A DNA stretch of 64,000 bases from Ursus arctos (GCF_023065955.2 NW_026622841.1:21635501-21699500); one strand, 5' to 3'; shown: positions 45,791 through 58,480, counted from the stretch's first letter. A program made the numbers and translations. The notes: a model not told the origin generated them from the letters alone.

Positions 45791-48700
45791 GTCCTTAAAC
45801 AACACTGACTACAGGGTAGAATCAAGATTAAGTCAGTCTCAATGTCTGGGAATTTAAATGACAGCAAGAGTGCAGCGAAAATAATTGGTTGCTACCAGTC
45901 AACTTCTGGCTGTAAGAGTACCAATTGTGTTACCAAATTTCCTAAAGGAAAAACAATAAAAGCCAAAAAACTGAGAAGAGTGATAGTTGATCAAGCTTAC
46001 CCGTCTACTGGGGAAATCAAGAAAAAAAAATTAACATGCACATTTTTTTAAGGACTGAGGTGATTCCCAATGAACGTATCTGTCTAAAAATAAGAAAACT
46101 GGCATAGAATGCGACCACACACAGACTTACACTAGGGGTTCATTAAATAAAAGATAAATAATCATTCTAATGTTCAGCCTGTTCTAAATCACAATCTACC
46201 AAGGTGGATTTCTAACACCAGGCCACTGTCATAAATGGTTTCAAGGAGCTTTGGGGAATGAAACTCTAGGGTGATTCCCAAATAGTAAAACATTTCTGTT
46301 GTTGTGTTGCTTTAATCTTACAAGACCCTGTATGATGTTTAAAAACATACAAGTTGTAAAGAAGATAGTAAAAAGTGACGAGACTATCTAGCACTTTTAC
46401 CATATTTGAATATTTATTTCTACTAGAAGGACACAGAGAGCCCAGAGGATCAATCCAGACTGTGTAAGAATCTGTAGTGATCAGCCATAGACCAAAGTAA
46501 GTCTCGATGCTATCACAAGGTTAGAGGGAAATTGACAACTCCAATCTTGACTGCAGGCTGCAAAGCAGAAATCTATCCATTTGTTACCAAAAATTCAAGA
46601 ACAAGGGATAGTCAACTCTTTTTTTTTTTTTTCTCTCTCTCTCTCTTATCTTTGCATTATGGTGAGAGCAACAGAATGACACAGGTTTTCTGTGTATGCT
46701 CTAGGAAGGATTCTTTCTTTTACCAGTTTCACAGTTATGAAAATATGATCTCAATATTTGTTTGCATCACAGAAATGCCCACTCTCCAAGCAGAAAGAGG
46801 GATACAATCGAAATACATCACATATACTCTTGTTATCTTTCAGGTTGAATGTCAGATGCTTCCTGCCTGTGAGGATGATTGTTCTTCATAGTACTAACCC
46901 ATCCTCTTCAACAAAAGCACAATATGATTGACCTATGAAACGATGAGTTGCCTAATGATGCCTGTGCATTTTCAATTTATTAAAACTGTACATTATGAAC
47001 ATCATCACTGTCCTCCTTAATACATGATAAATTGTGTCTCTCGATTGGAGAGGAATCATGAACTGACACCGTCTTTTTTGCCTGATCAGTTCATGCATCA
47101 CTGAACTTCTGTCTTCAAGGACCCCACCTTTTTACCCATCAAAGGCAGGGAGAAACTTCTGTCTACCCAGAGGAACAGCCCTCTTGGAAAATACTTCTGA
47201 TCTTCCAGAAAATAGCCATTTGGAGCCCATGAAAAACAGTGTAAATCACAGTGAGGGTCAATGCTTACTAATTGTCCATGACTAAAGCTCCATATAATGT
47301 CTACTGACACAGAGAACTCCAAATAATGCCTCATCTCTCAGTGCACATGCAGTAATCAAATATACATTAAAGGAGGCCTGCTTTTTAAGAGCACAAGGGT
47401 TGGCATCAAGTGCTGCCAAGGAGGCTCTTCCCAAGTGTGAACTATGTTATTGAATTAGCAGCAAATGCATTATTTAGGGGAGGGTTACACTTTGAACATT
47501 AGCAAAAACACAAAGGCATTGCTCCCTCCCTCCCTCCTTAGCTGGTCTTTCCTGAAGAATTTTCTGTTTCCTTTGCTTCTCATCAGTTCTCCATAGAGTC
47601 TAGGAAACAATTATAAGGAATGGGGGGGGGGGCAATCACGAGAATCAGGGAGAATAAATAGCATTTTTCTATTATATTCTTTCCTCTGGAAAACATGTCC
47701 TACATATTCTGATCAATGGCTCTTTAGGAGAGGCATTAAAATACACTCTACCCATGAATTAGAACACAACTGGGATGATTACTAGCTTTGCTTAATATAA
47801 TTCTAGACCCTCAAGTCTCATTCCTCAGAATCTAATTTCTGATTCCAGGCTATTGGTCCACTCCCCCTTTTACTTATGTTACAGCCCAAACTCATAGCAG
47901 TGTCCAAACTGATGGCCACAAATGATCAATCGTGCCTGTTTCCTCAACCAAAACTTTCCCTTTGGATGATATGGTCCTATGTCACCCCCTCTGCACGGAA
48001 GCACATACATCAGCAGCTTAGCCTATAACTCAGTAACTGAGCTTCTGTGTTTGCTCCAGGCAGACTTGGACACTGACTATACTGTTTTAAGCATAATCCT
48101 ATAGGATGATAGTTAATTAGTGTTTCTTTCAACTACTTTGAAGACAAAAGGCACTGTGTGAGCATCCAGGATTAACATTCATTAGTATTCCTCTTCCTAC
48201 CAGCAAACCCAAGTTTTCTATGCTTTCCCTATTATCACCAAATTCTGTCTTGCAAACTCTTTACAAATATTAACTAATGAATGGTGACTCTAGCCCAAAT
48301 GTACACTATATAAACGAGTGCTACAGAAAGGAGATAGGGATATTAGTCTCATTAGTTACACATTTCAAAATTTAAAATACAACAGAAAAAAAATCAGCTT
48401 ATTTTATAAAAGAAGGAAAGAAATAAAAAGAAAACCTTTTAGTAGGAAGATTCGGGACTAGAGCCAAGTCTTAAAAGAGGAGGTGGAATAATAATCCCAT
48501 GAAATTTTCAAGTCACAGCTTGATGTGTACTTCTCTGGGGTGCTTACCGGATAGACAGAATAGAAAGGAAGACAAAGAGAACAAATACAATGGGTAAAAT
48601 CAATTGGTAGAATGGACTTCAGGGACTTGAAAATGGGCCACCGAGGCTCACATCTACACATCATTTTTTTTTTAAAGATGTATTCTTGCCTATAGAATGA

Positions 48701-49460
48701 AATATTCTGATCAGCCAAAACAAATAAGGCCAGATACACAGTCCCAAATCTGCTTAAAATGTTCAGAGGGTGAGTTATCACCCTCTCCTATCTCCAACGT
48801 ACACTCTGCCATACATACCATTAATATCAGGTAGTTCTTTTCAGTTAGTATGGAAGGACAAAACCCCAAAGCTAAAAGGATTTCTAAAGTATAACCCAAC
48901 CAGATACACCCATGTGTCCTGAACCCTTGACAAGTTACACACTTGCTTACTAGAAGACAAATGCAAGCCAACAATTTTAAGTCAAATTTCACGTCCTATA
49001 ATTGTTATAATTATTAGGTTAGGATTTCCTTCCTGAAAATATATTTCATTTTATAAATGTAACAAAATCAATGAGTAAAATAACTGAAAAGGAAAGATAA
49101 TTTTGTTCTTTTATAGAATAAGGCAAAATAATTTATGACAGAAAAGCTATGTCATAAATATTCCCTTTTGGAAACTCTTCAGCATGGGCCACTTTTGTTA
49201 AGCCTTCTTAAAATTGAAAGTAATGAAGTTTTTAATTGAAGAAACCTTGTTCTTTTCCTGGTAAATCTCACTCTTGAAAAAATAGACATAATTCACTACT
49301 CTAGGACTGAGAACAGCATTCAAAATTAGATCCTCAAATTATCACTGCTCAGTCTATATGCATGAATGTACCTGGGAATAAACTTTTACAGACAAATGCA
49401 GAGGAAGGGGCCATTTTCACTAACTTTTTTGTTCTAATGGTAGCTGTAGACTGAGTTAGT
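45791..49460. other. unique sequence, no gene
   Basis: No recognised transposon. T/CT-rich tract at 46619-46648, 11-G run at 47622-47632. Frames at 45842-46051, 46532-46891 and 48458-48992 have no identifiable domains. The minus-strand frame from 48992 begins MKFDLKLLACICLLVSKCVT, signal-peptide-like but unsupported. Confidence 0.5.
47622..47632 (+). repeat. poly-G, 11 bases
   Basis: Uninterrupted G run after ataaggaat. Confidence 0.85.
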
Positions 49461-49485
49461 AAAGTCAATAATTCCTAGAAATTTT

Positions 49486-49666
49486 GGGGCACCTGGGTGG
49501 CTCAGTCAGTTAAGCATCCGACTCTTGATTTCAGCTCAGGTCATGATCTCAGGGTCATAGGATCCAGCCCCGCATCTGGCTCTGTGCTCAGCAGCAGCGA
49601 GTCTGCTTGGGATTCTCTCTCTCCCTCTCCCCCCTCCTCTCTAAAATAAACAAATCTTTAAAAAAA
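49486..49666 (+). mobile_element. carnivore tRNA-derived SINE (SINEC), older type
   Basis: Head ggggcacctgggtggctcag, gactcttgatttcagctcag, tctgtgctcagcagc, CT tract and aaaataaacaaatcttt tail. A 20-bp target duplication differing at one base, caataattcctagaaatttt and caataattcctggaaatttt, lies at 49466-49485 and 49667-49686. Confidence 0.97.
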
Positions 49667-49829
49667 CAATAATTCCTGGAAATTTTTGAGTCACAGCTTG
49701 GTGTGGACTTTTTTTTTATGGTATTTGAATGTCTACATTGCCAGTTAACTTGACGAAGGTCAGCTTTGTTCAGCCATTAAGTGATCATTATGCGAATTTT
49801 GCTCTATCTTTATTCTGGGCTTTGTAAAA

Positions 49830-49880
49830 GCAAGGCGTCCCAAGTTGGATGCAATAAATGCTTACTGAGTAAAGGTGGGA
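49830..49880 (+). repeat. L2/MIR tail fragment
   Basis: gttggatgcaataaatgctt..actgagtaaa is the generic L2/MIR end; too short to assign. Confidence 0.45.
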
Positions 49881-50520
49881 AAATGGGGAAGTATGATTCT
49901 GCCATATCCTATGCCATGCAAATTCAGACAGCAATCATGACATGAATGTGCTCGGAGTTATACTCTGTGGGAAGATATATTGATGACATTCTGCTGAACT
50001 TTTCCAATTCCAATCAATAACCTTTTCTTCTGAGCTCCCAGGGTCACCAGAATTTATCTGCTTTTGAGTTACATGCATTATTTAGTTTGACCAATAAGTT
50101 TATGACACATTATTATTTTTTGACTGACCAGATTCTATTTTTCCCCCAAAATATAAGTCTGTTTATAAGGAGTTTTGTTTAGGAAATGATAATATGCTAG
50201 CGAAGTCATGCACATTTTCTTAGTGTCTGCCAACACTACCGATTTCAAGATGACCGTTTTTAGTAAAATGTAGTTCTGTATTTTCTATTTCTTGCTATCC
50301 TTATTAATTGAAACTAGGATTGATGTTACTTATACTAAAGTCAGGTTGAAAACTGCCAAAACAAAAGCAGGCACATTTCGCTTTGAAATTAATTTCACAC
50401 ATTTTGGTTGAGCTCTGAACTGCTATGGATAGGGCATGTAACTTCCAAATATATTTCCATCACGACATGAAAATATGATCAGAAGAAAGTCCACAGCATG
50501 GTATTTGGCATAGTTGTACT
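49880..50520. other. unique AT-rich sequence
   Basis: Nothing recognised. Confidence 0.5.
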
Positions 50521-50524
50521 TATT

Positions 50525-50960
50525 TACTATCCATTCATCTGTCCAAAAAATATTTACTGATTTATTGCTTTCAGGCTAGGTGTTAATTCATTTATTTAAT
50601 AAATTAATTCATGCATTCATTCCACAAACATATAGTGGGCCAACCAACCTCAAGGAACTTAGGGTCCAATGAACATTAACAGAGATGTAAATAATTGATT
50701 AATAGTGAACAAAAAAAACACTATAACATAACCATATAAAGTGATTCTGACAATACAGGAAAGTGAGAATAAATATCTCTGTTTCTATAAGCTCAGGAAG
50801 CTTCTCAGAGGGTTTGACATTTGAGGTGGGCCTGGAAGATGAAGCAGAGATTCAATAGGCAAGAAGAGCCAGATGTGACTCTCAAACAGCCTAATGCTTT
50901 AGGAATTATGAGTAGGTCAGCAACACTGGATCATGTGAGATGGGGTATAATGAAGAAACA
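50525..50960 (-). repeat. L2 LINE relic (3' end)
   Basis: Reverse L2: atccattcatctgtccaaaa..aatatttactg, attcattccacaaacatata, accaacctcaaggaacttag, then the internal ttctcagagggtttgacatt..tgaggtgggcctggaagatg. The plus-strand frame 50821-51054 lies partly in it and is not a gene. Confidence 0.85.
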
Positions 50961-51233
50961 GTCAAAGGAGCTAGAAAATTATGTTGTGCTTCATGATGAT
51001 AGGTTTTCCCTCCCCACTCTTCCAAAAGAAAATTTTATGAATGTGTTTAAATAAGAAAAGGCGTATTTTATGTAGATATGAAGATGATAAATGATAAATA
51101 ACTATTCAATACCTATTGTTTATAAAACAACATGAAAGCCCAGTGGAAACACAAAGACTGTATAGATTCTACCTATAGTATTCCTTACTGATGTATTTTT
51201 TTGAATGAAAGTTGTTTTGTGGTATTTGTGTGT

Positions 51234-51243
51234 GGGGGGGGGG
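51234..51243 (+). repeat. poly-G, 10 bases
   Basis: G run preceded by gtgtgt. Confidence 0.85.
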
Positions 51244-51269
51244 TGTTCTCACAGCTTGTCGGTTCTACT

Positions 51270-51385
51270 AGATCATTAGTTCTTGAAGAGCCTGAATATA
51301 AGACCATTTATTCCACTTCTTTGTGTTCTTCCAGCATCAACTCTTGTGCCCTATACAAAATAGATGGTGAATAATTATGTACTTA
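51270..51385 (+). repeat. L2 tail relic
   Basis: agttcttgaagagcctgaat, ctttgtgttcttccagcatc and caaaatagatggtgaataat follow L2 3' UTR order. Confidence 0.55.
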
Positions 51386-51389
51386 AAGA

Positions 51390-52455
51390 AGAGAGGAATA
51401 AGTTTGCAATTTAATTGAGGAGACATTGTTTACACATACAAAAAGTTCAACAACAATACCCAGGCTGTCCCAGAGCAGTATGTAATGGAGTTGTCAAATG
51501 AATGATGGAGGTAGTAAGACCTAAGAGTCCACGATAGGAGAAAAAATAATACTGAAGAGAGGAAAATGAACTGTTCCTTGAAGAATGAATCAAGTTTTGA
51601 AAGAAGAGAAAAGATCAGTTTAAGTGGCTCTAGGATGTCTGGATGAAAATTTCCAAATACCAGGCTCATGTAACATAACTTTAAAACTTTGTTAAGAGAA
51701 TATGGGCTATGGGGGTCAACGTTGTGAAATCCACCACCTACCAGACTGGATCAATCAATTACCGTTGTGCTAATAACCGACGTATGTACTCACAAAGTTA
51801 AAAAAACAAAAACAAAAATAAAAAAACTACCCCACAATCAGTGCTGCTGCTGAGAAAGAAAACAAGATAAGGAGCTGTTGATGAAGCCTTACAGCCCCTC
51901 CTATGATGGAAAAGTAAACAAATCAAACACCCCAGTCAAAACACATGGCAGCTTTATCCATTCTTTCCGTACGAAGCTTGTTTTCCCACAGTTTTACAGG
52001 AGACATAGCAGTTTCATGCTCGGCCTAATCAGATATACCCAGAGCCACCTAGAATTAATAGTTTGTAACTGGAAGCAAATAGAGATGGGGAGACTTAATT
52101 GGAACAAAAATATTATACCAATGTAAAGGTGGAGAGCTAGTCAACACCACTGGCCGGGTTTCACAGCAATATATCCTGTTATCCTGCCAGTACCCTGTGC
52201 GAAGGCCTGATGAATCGGAGACACGGCTATTACAACCATGGGCAGCGTTAGCAACAGGCTGAGATAGACTCCCCAAGAAATTAATGTATGCCTGGGTAGA
52301 CCTCTAATAGCAATTCTTCATCACATGAAGTAAAGAGAAAAAAAGGAAAGGCCAACAGAAAAGCTGAGCTGCTGCTCTTCACAGGTGAAGGAGCCCTAGG
52401 AGCCAAAGCCATTAAGGCCTACAGTAGCGATGAAGTTACATTCCTTCAGGCAGGC
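51390..52455. other. unique sequence, no gene
   Basis: A-rich tract at about 51799-51828. 51690-51790 and 52130-52270 are repeat-free and could be conserved, but no evidence supports a function. Confidence 0.45.
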
Positions 52456-52459
52456 TAGA

Positions 52460-52530
52460 ACTGCTTATGTAGTCAGCAAATGTTTGCCAGGTGCTTTCTC
52501 TGTGTGAGGACCTGTGCTCCACGAAGAATT
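52460..52530 (-). repeat. L2 end fragment
   Basis: gtcagcaaatgtttgccagg..tgctttctctgtgtgaggac resembles the reverse L2 end. Confidence 0.5.
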
Positions 52531-52589
52531 CACCTGCAGATGAATAAATGGAATCTGTCACATGGGCAGGACAGGTAGATGCTATAAGC

Positions 52590-52759
52590 CAATGATTCAC
52601 AAAGTGTCCCACCTAGAAGAGCAGCATCCAATCCCTTGGGAACTGAGAGACGCAAATCCTCACGGCCACGCCCCCAAACCAACTGAATCAGAAACTCTGG
52701 GAATAGGGCCCAGGAATCTCCCAGTGATTCTGATGCAAGCTGAAGTTTGAGAATCACTG
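52590..52759 (-). mobile_element. MER5A hAT DNA transposon with intact target duplication
   Basis: Runs from caatgattcacaaagtgtcc through ccaactgaatcagaaactct and ccagtgattctgatgcaagc to agtttgagaatcactg, i.e. reverse MER5A. The perfect 8-bp duplication ctataagc lies at 52582-52589 and 52760-52767. Open frames 52530-52769 and 52562-52750 are artefacts of it. Confidence 0.95.
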
Positions 52760-52924
52760 CTATAAGCATCTAGGGAAAAAAAGAACAGGTCTTTTCAGAC
52801 CACAGACTCCCTTGTGATCAGCAGCATTCAATGAGAGGTGGCTACAATTAGCAAAGTACTGCATCCTTTTCTCTACAGAAAAATGCTTTTCTATACATTG
52901 ATTTTATTAAATAATTTGTCTAAT

Positions 52925-53045
52925 CTGACGAATAATTATTGAGTACCCACTACATACTTGGTATTGTTCTGGGCATCAGCTAAGGAAAAATGAACAAAAC
53001 ACAGCTCTCTTCTCTTGGAGGATTACCAACCCTTGTGGGGGAATA
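52925..53045 (-). repeat. L2 relic (3' end)
   Basis: cgaataattattgagtaccc, actacatacttggtattgtt..ctgggcatcagc and atgaacaaaacacagctctc are the reverse L2 end. Confidence 0.85.
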
Positions 53046-53049
53046 GCCT

Positions 53050-54675
53050 TTTGGCTCTGCATGCCAGGCATTCATTTAATATGTTTTTAGTTACTGTTCA
53101 TTAAATTGAGATGACCCATCAGTTACGAAACAACTGCTTGGTTCAACTTATTGATTTTAAATGAAAATTCACCAGTGTTTGCTATTCATTACAATATAAT
53201 GCCCTATTCTATTTTATTGAAACTTTTCTATAATGAAATCAAAAGGCAACTGCTCTGTTGATTAAATATGCATCCCAATGGGAGTTATAAGAGCTACAGG
53301 AATTAATATTGAACCACAGAGCTTTTTCCTAACAAGGGATGAGGAAGCCCAAGCTATCTCAGGACTTGTTTCAGTTGGCTCAGGCCAACGTTTGGGAACG
53401 AACAACTGTGTATTAATTAACCTCCAGGTTTTCTCTGTAAAAAGGTCACCGAAGAGATTTGGAGGAACTAGTGGGCAGAGCCTAATGTGTTCTGAGGTCC
53501 TCTGATTACCAGGAAAATCGGGGGGGGGGGAGCTCTTCAATTGATTTTCTTAGGATTTGACAGAAGCCCTAGCCCCTTCAATGGCTTGGGGCTTGTGCCC
53601 TTGATATGTGAACATGTCCTCCCGTGTGTTTTCAGGGGATGACAGCAGGTTTCTCAAAGGCTGTCTTATTATTTTTGAAGTACACATATCAGTAACACTT
53701 TATTGCCCCAAACAGAAGAATACAATTAAATCAAGCAATAGGCAGATGGTGGTAACATTTCTTTTCTGCTTTAAAAGTCATTAAATAGGAAACCCCAGAA
53801 AGGTTCACAGTTTGTTTCGAATGGTTTCAGTGCTGGTGCTCACACCTGGGGTGGTCTGACTCTCAGGCCCAGTGCGGAGACCCTTGCCCCTTCCTAAGAA
53901 CACACTGAAAGCTGGCTGCCTCACCCTCAGTACTTCCTCAGACTTCAGTAGGGAACGTAGCCTACCTAGGGATATATCCTGACTTCCATGAATGTATGGA
54001 AATGTTCAGAAACCTGTGAGAAACCAAAGAGCTCTGGACCGGGGAACAAGCTGTGTGAAAGAGAAAAAGCAGATATCCACGTTAGGAATCAGTGTTGTTG
54101 ATGGAAATAAAAAGGCCCTTCAGTTCCGTGTGAGTTGTGACCCGCAACAGATGTGACACCCAAAATCTGAGACAACAGCTTTGGTCATTTGCCAGAAAAA
54201 GAGGAAGGAGATCCTAGGCCCAGAACGGACAGACCGTAGATAGCTGTCTGGAGAACCTGGAGAAGTCGAAGTTTGACCAGCTTCTCAACTGGACGTCGTA
54301 TCTGCTCTACCTACTTAGAAATGCCCAGAGTTTATATCCTTATAACTGGGCCTCCCCATTCAGCGAATTCGCTCCTGATTGCATGTCTGGCCTGAATACC
54401 TGTGGCTTTTCTGAAGGGACTAGAGGACACACGTTCTCAACCCTGAAGCAGCATAAAGGTCCCTTCGTTCCTCGTATGATAGTAGCAAAAGCTCAAAGCC
54501 CGCTAACCTAGGCAAAACCAAAGCCCACAGACCCAGCAATGCTGCAGGCAAAGCCACAGTCCTGAGACAGCCCGCTGCTTGTCTGAGCGGTTTTGTGACC
54601 ATAATTGTTGGGTGGATAATAGTATTATTGTCTTCAGATACAATAAATACCCCTCTCTTAGCCAACAGTAGATTT
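53050..54675. other. unique sequence, no gene
   Basis: An 11-G run lies at 53520-53530. The GC-richer 53830-54600 segment has overlapping frames with no recognised protein and could be degraded LTR or unique sequence. Confidence 0.45.
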
Positions 54676-54679
54676 CAAT

Positions 54680-55260
54680 CTAAACATCAAAATACTCTGT
54701 TTTGGTCTGGATTTTACTGTGTTCCCCCAGAACCCGCCTGCCTTTAATTGTGGTGTTAGTCCTCTGCAAGCTCAAGTTGGCAACCTCAGTGAAGGAAAAT
54801 AAACACAAAGGACTGTTGTATATTTATCTGCATTGATAGTTTTGGCTCACACTGCTGATGAATGTTATAGGGTGCTGTTTTTCCCTCTCCTGTTTCCCTG
54901 TTTATTTTATTTCTGATGACTTAGCCGCAGGCTGTGTGTCTGGGAATTGGAAGGGAGGATAGTCTCTTTCTCAAAGTGAGTTGCCAATCTGTCAGACATC
55001 CCTGCAGCTCCCAAAGATTTTCGTTAACTATTTTTCAGACAAATTTTCACTTGCAACAGCTCATTTTGGCTGCTCCCTGCTTGATGCCACTGTGTCCAGC
55101 CTAAACTTAGGTTGAAAACCTGTGTTATTAGGGCTCCTTGGGTTTACCTGAAAACCAGTGATCACCAGGAAACAGTGCCAATTTGACCTAACACAGGTGT
55201 TCATCATTAGGCTGAAGGTCTGGGAAGCTGCAGGAAATAATTCTTAAAAGCCTGGCTTCC
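54680..55260. promoter_or_regulatory. candidate conserved enhancer-like block
   Basis: The longest clean, repeat-free, compositionally balanced stretch in the second half. Visible motifs include overlapping FOX- and SOX-like aaataaacacaaag at 54797-54810, tttaattgtggtgttag near 54743, and gatgacttagc near 54916. Function is inferred from texture and motifs only. Confidence 0.27.
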
Positions 55261-55634
55261 AAAACCTATTGCCCACTGATGCTGGATTTTTTTTTTTAAC
55301 TGGAAGTTGTATAATTCCAAATCTGTTGCAAACAATATCCAAGGAAGTGAAACCTGAGCTAGTGTAATTCAATATAGCAAAAGGAAGATGAGATCCACAT
55401 GTCTCTATAGAACAGGAGTGGCTCTATTAGGATCAAGCCTTTCTAATACAGATGAGCTTCTCCGTCTGCATTTGTTGGTTTTAATTCGTAGTCTCAAAAA
55501 AGGTGCTGAATGTAGTCAATGAGGATATATTTGATGACTTGATGAGTTGCACGAAACAAGTATGGTGCAGATTGAGAAGTATGCCATATATCGGGAGCAT
55601 TTAGGGAAACAGCAGAAGTATGCTAAAATCATGG

Positions 55635-55673
55635 AACCTGAATCTAGAAGGGACCTTAAAGATAATCCAATCC
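55635..55673. repeat. short ancient-repeat fragment cut by MER20
   Basis: aatctagaagggacctt..aaagataatccaatc matches the start of the ancient element also seen at 61495-61660; it ends where the MER20-like relic begins. Confidence 0.5.
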
Positions 55674-55798
55674 AGTAATTTTCAACCCTGGCTGCCCATT
55701 CAATTCTAGGTGACTGGTCTGTGGGTGGGGTCCAGTAAACGGAATTGTTTAAAACTCCTCCGGATGACAATGTGTACTCAGTTTTGCGAACCACTTGT
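55674..55798 (+). mobile_element. MER20-like hAT relic
   Basis: Begins agtaattttcaaccctggct, has ctgtgggtggggtccagtaa and cctccggatgacaatgtgta, and ends cgaaccacttg. Shorter than a full MER20, so internally deleted. Confidence 0.72.
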
Positions 55799-55827
55799 CT
55801 AGAACACTGTTTTATAACTTGTTTTAG

Positions 55828-55996
55828 AATTTTCCTTTTAACATGCCTTAGAAGTTCATAGAAGTATGTTAAAACACAGATTTCTGGGCCTCGGCCCCGG
55901 AGATTGTGATTTAGTAGATTTTAGGTGGGGACCATGAATTTGCAATAAGATGCTCCCTCGTAGTGCTGACCCAGGTGGTCAGGGGACCACACTTGT
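55828..55996 (+). mobile_element. MER5A hAT relic, first of two
   Basis: atgttaaaacacagatttct, gggcctcggccccggagatt, gatttagtagattttaggtg and gtcaggggaccacactt. The 5' end is diverged. Confidence 0.78.
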
Positions 55997-56142
55997 GGTG
56001 GTCCTCAAACTTCATTGTGCATGGAAATAAAAATAAAACAAAGGTTAATAAATGAATTTCTGGGTCCCACCACCAGAGTTTCTGATTCAAGAATTTGCGT
56101 TCTAATAAGTTCCCAGGTGGGCCTCCACCCTAAGTACCACTG
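55997..56142 (+). mobile_element. MER5A hAT relic, second of two
   Basis: ggtggtcctcaaacttcatt, tctgggtcccaccaccagag, tttctgattcaagaatttgc, taataagttcccaggtgggc and gtaccactg end. It abuts the previous copy in the same orientation. Confidence 0.8.
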
Positions 56143-56191
56143 ATTTGGACCATTCAGTGATGAATAAATACATTTTAGAACCATCTAAATT

Positions 56192-56226
56192 GTGTTTTTG
56201 TTTTTGTTTTTGTTTTGTTTTTCAAA
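56192..56226. repeat. (GTTTTT)n tract
   Basis: Five or six T-rich units with a G every five to six bases. Confidence 0.88.
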
Positions 56227-56309
56227 TTACATTTGCACTCAACTTTCTGTGGGACTCCTTATGGTCCAGGTTAAGAATCAGTGATACAGTGAATCTCTGT
56301 TACAAAGAG

Positions 56310-56420
56310 GCATGTCACCCTTCCCATTTAATAAATAAGGATATTAAGGTTCAGAGTGGAAATGACTCAACCATGACCACACAGATATCAAGAGTAAATC
56401 TATGCTCAGCACTTGCCACA
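56310..56420 (-). repeat. MIR SINE relic
   Basis: ttcccatttaataaataagg..atattaaggttcagagtg and accatgaccacacagatatc are the reverse MIR core. Confidence 0.85.
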
Positions 56421-56424
56421 CATC

Positions 56425-58315
56425 CCATCTCAGAGCAAAAGCCCTGAAAAGAGTTCCAAGGATAGAAAAGAGGGAAGGCATTAGGTGGGAAAATGATTTC
56501 ATCACTTCCTAGCCCCTGGGGCTGGCCCTGACTTTAGCATGGATAACTCAATAAAAGGCAAACAGCTTCCCTTGCAAAGAAAAATTGTAACAGCTACATA
56601 AGACCAGAAGAACACCCTAAAGGAAGATGATGTGATTTTCTTCCTCCTAGATCCCCATGCCTGAAGCAGATGCTACTGGTATGACATAGTCTGATTCCAA
56701 CCCTGCAAAAGACTGGAAAATGGAAGACAACTTTATAGTCTTCACATCTTGTAATTTTATCATGTTGGTCTTTCTCTATTTCCATAAACAAAATCAAGCA
56801 TCATTATGTTAGTTGAGTAAACAGAACATACCAAATTAAAGAACGTATCACCAATAAGGGCAGCAGAAACAGATAGCAGCAGAAGATACCACCCTGCTAC
56901 ACACATAATAAAATTTTCAAACCCCTGATATATATTGAGGAATGATGGCATACTATAAAGAACCCACTGCTGATTAGAACTAATTTTTTTCTTTCACTCC
57001 CAACAATTTGTATTATGTGCAAAGCAAACGTGAATTGAGTTTATACATATACTATCCATATACTACTTCTAGTCCCAAGTAGTAACTATACTAGTTGTGA
57101 CTATAAGTCATAACTTTTCTATCAGAAGTCATGCAGCCATCCTGTTAATAACATTAACATGTGGAAATGTAGCATCCAAGCTTCTAATCAGTTGAGTCCC
57201 CCCCAACTTTTTTTTTGAACATGATAGTGATTCATGCAACTGCCACCCTTTCCAGCACAGATGGAGGAGTTTCTGTTATTAGGCTGAACAATACCATATT
57301 TCAGTTTACTAAATTGTGTATCAAGAACCCCCAAGACAATTACTCTACCTCATTCTATTACCCATCTATCTATCTTCCACCGGCCACTTACCTAGAGCTT
57401 CACGTTGATTCTAAAGCATAATTAATAGACCAAGAGGGTCCTTATTCACACATAACCAAATGAGCATGTGTGCTCTAACAGGCAGGCAATCTGTATGACT
57501 CATAAAGCAGATCTGATTTTGCCTTATTGGTGTTTATGCCAAGAATTTGAGGAGTTGAATAGTTGACACATAGCACCATATCAGCAGCTTTAAAGCTGAT
57601 ACACAGATTTGTGTCTGACATTAGGATCTCAGTGGAGCAGCCCCTAACACTTCCCCAGCCAGGCATCTGTAAGTCACTTTCCAAAGATATGGTGACAAAG
57701 GAGCATGACTGTATGGCAGCATAAGCACACTAAGTATATTTCCAATCACCCGACCCACAATGGATACAGAGATAAGCCCAGAGAAAGCAGAGTTGCTTAA
57801 TCATGATACCACTCTCAATCACAATATGGCACCCATTAAAGTTTGAGCAGTGTCCTCTATAAATAACCCAAATATTTTATTCTTTCTAGTCCCTCAAACT
57901 GGAAAAGCATTGGAATCCATGGATCATTCTGAATCTGGCAAGATTCATTGATAACTAATGGTCAAAGCAGACCAAAGACCATGGTAGTCTATCTTGTCTT
58001 ATTCTTCAGCAGGAAAAGCAAGGCTGAATTCCTCATTTCTGCCAGATCCCTTATTCTCAAACTAAAACCTCCTATACCTCTAGTCAAACAACTTCAACTT
58101 CTTCTAATGGGTTGAAACTATGCATTTATGTTGAGGTTGCAGAGTTAGCAACAGAATTTAATCCGTCTTTACTGTCTACCTGTGTGCTTGTTGGCTTTCC
58201 TTAAAAATAAATACAACCTGACTTTAGAGATTGAGATCCATAAGGATGGAGCAACCTTTCAGGACCCTTAAAATTGCCCATTAGCTGTGGACAGAGAAGA
58301 AAAATCCCTGTAAAA
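56425..58315. other. unique sequence, no gene
   Basis: Frames on both strands lack domains. AT-rich patches at 56980-57200. No recognised repeat. Confidence 0.5.
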
Positions 58316-58317
58316 GA

Positions 58318-58480
58318 AGTTGAGTTCCAAGTTGACTCTGCCACTCACTAACTCCTGAAGCTTGGGATATGTCAGTTAGTATCTCCAAACCCCTGTTCCG
58401 TCATCTACAAGTTGGAAATAATATTACTCTACACTACTGGTTTGAGAATCAAATAATGGGATAGGTGTACATGGAAGACT
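58318..58480 (+). repeat. MIR SINE relic
   Basis: gttgactctgccactcacta, gttagtatctccaaacccct..gttccgtcatctac and gaaataatattactctacac in forward MIR order. Confidence 0.85.
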
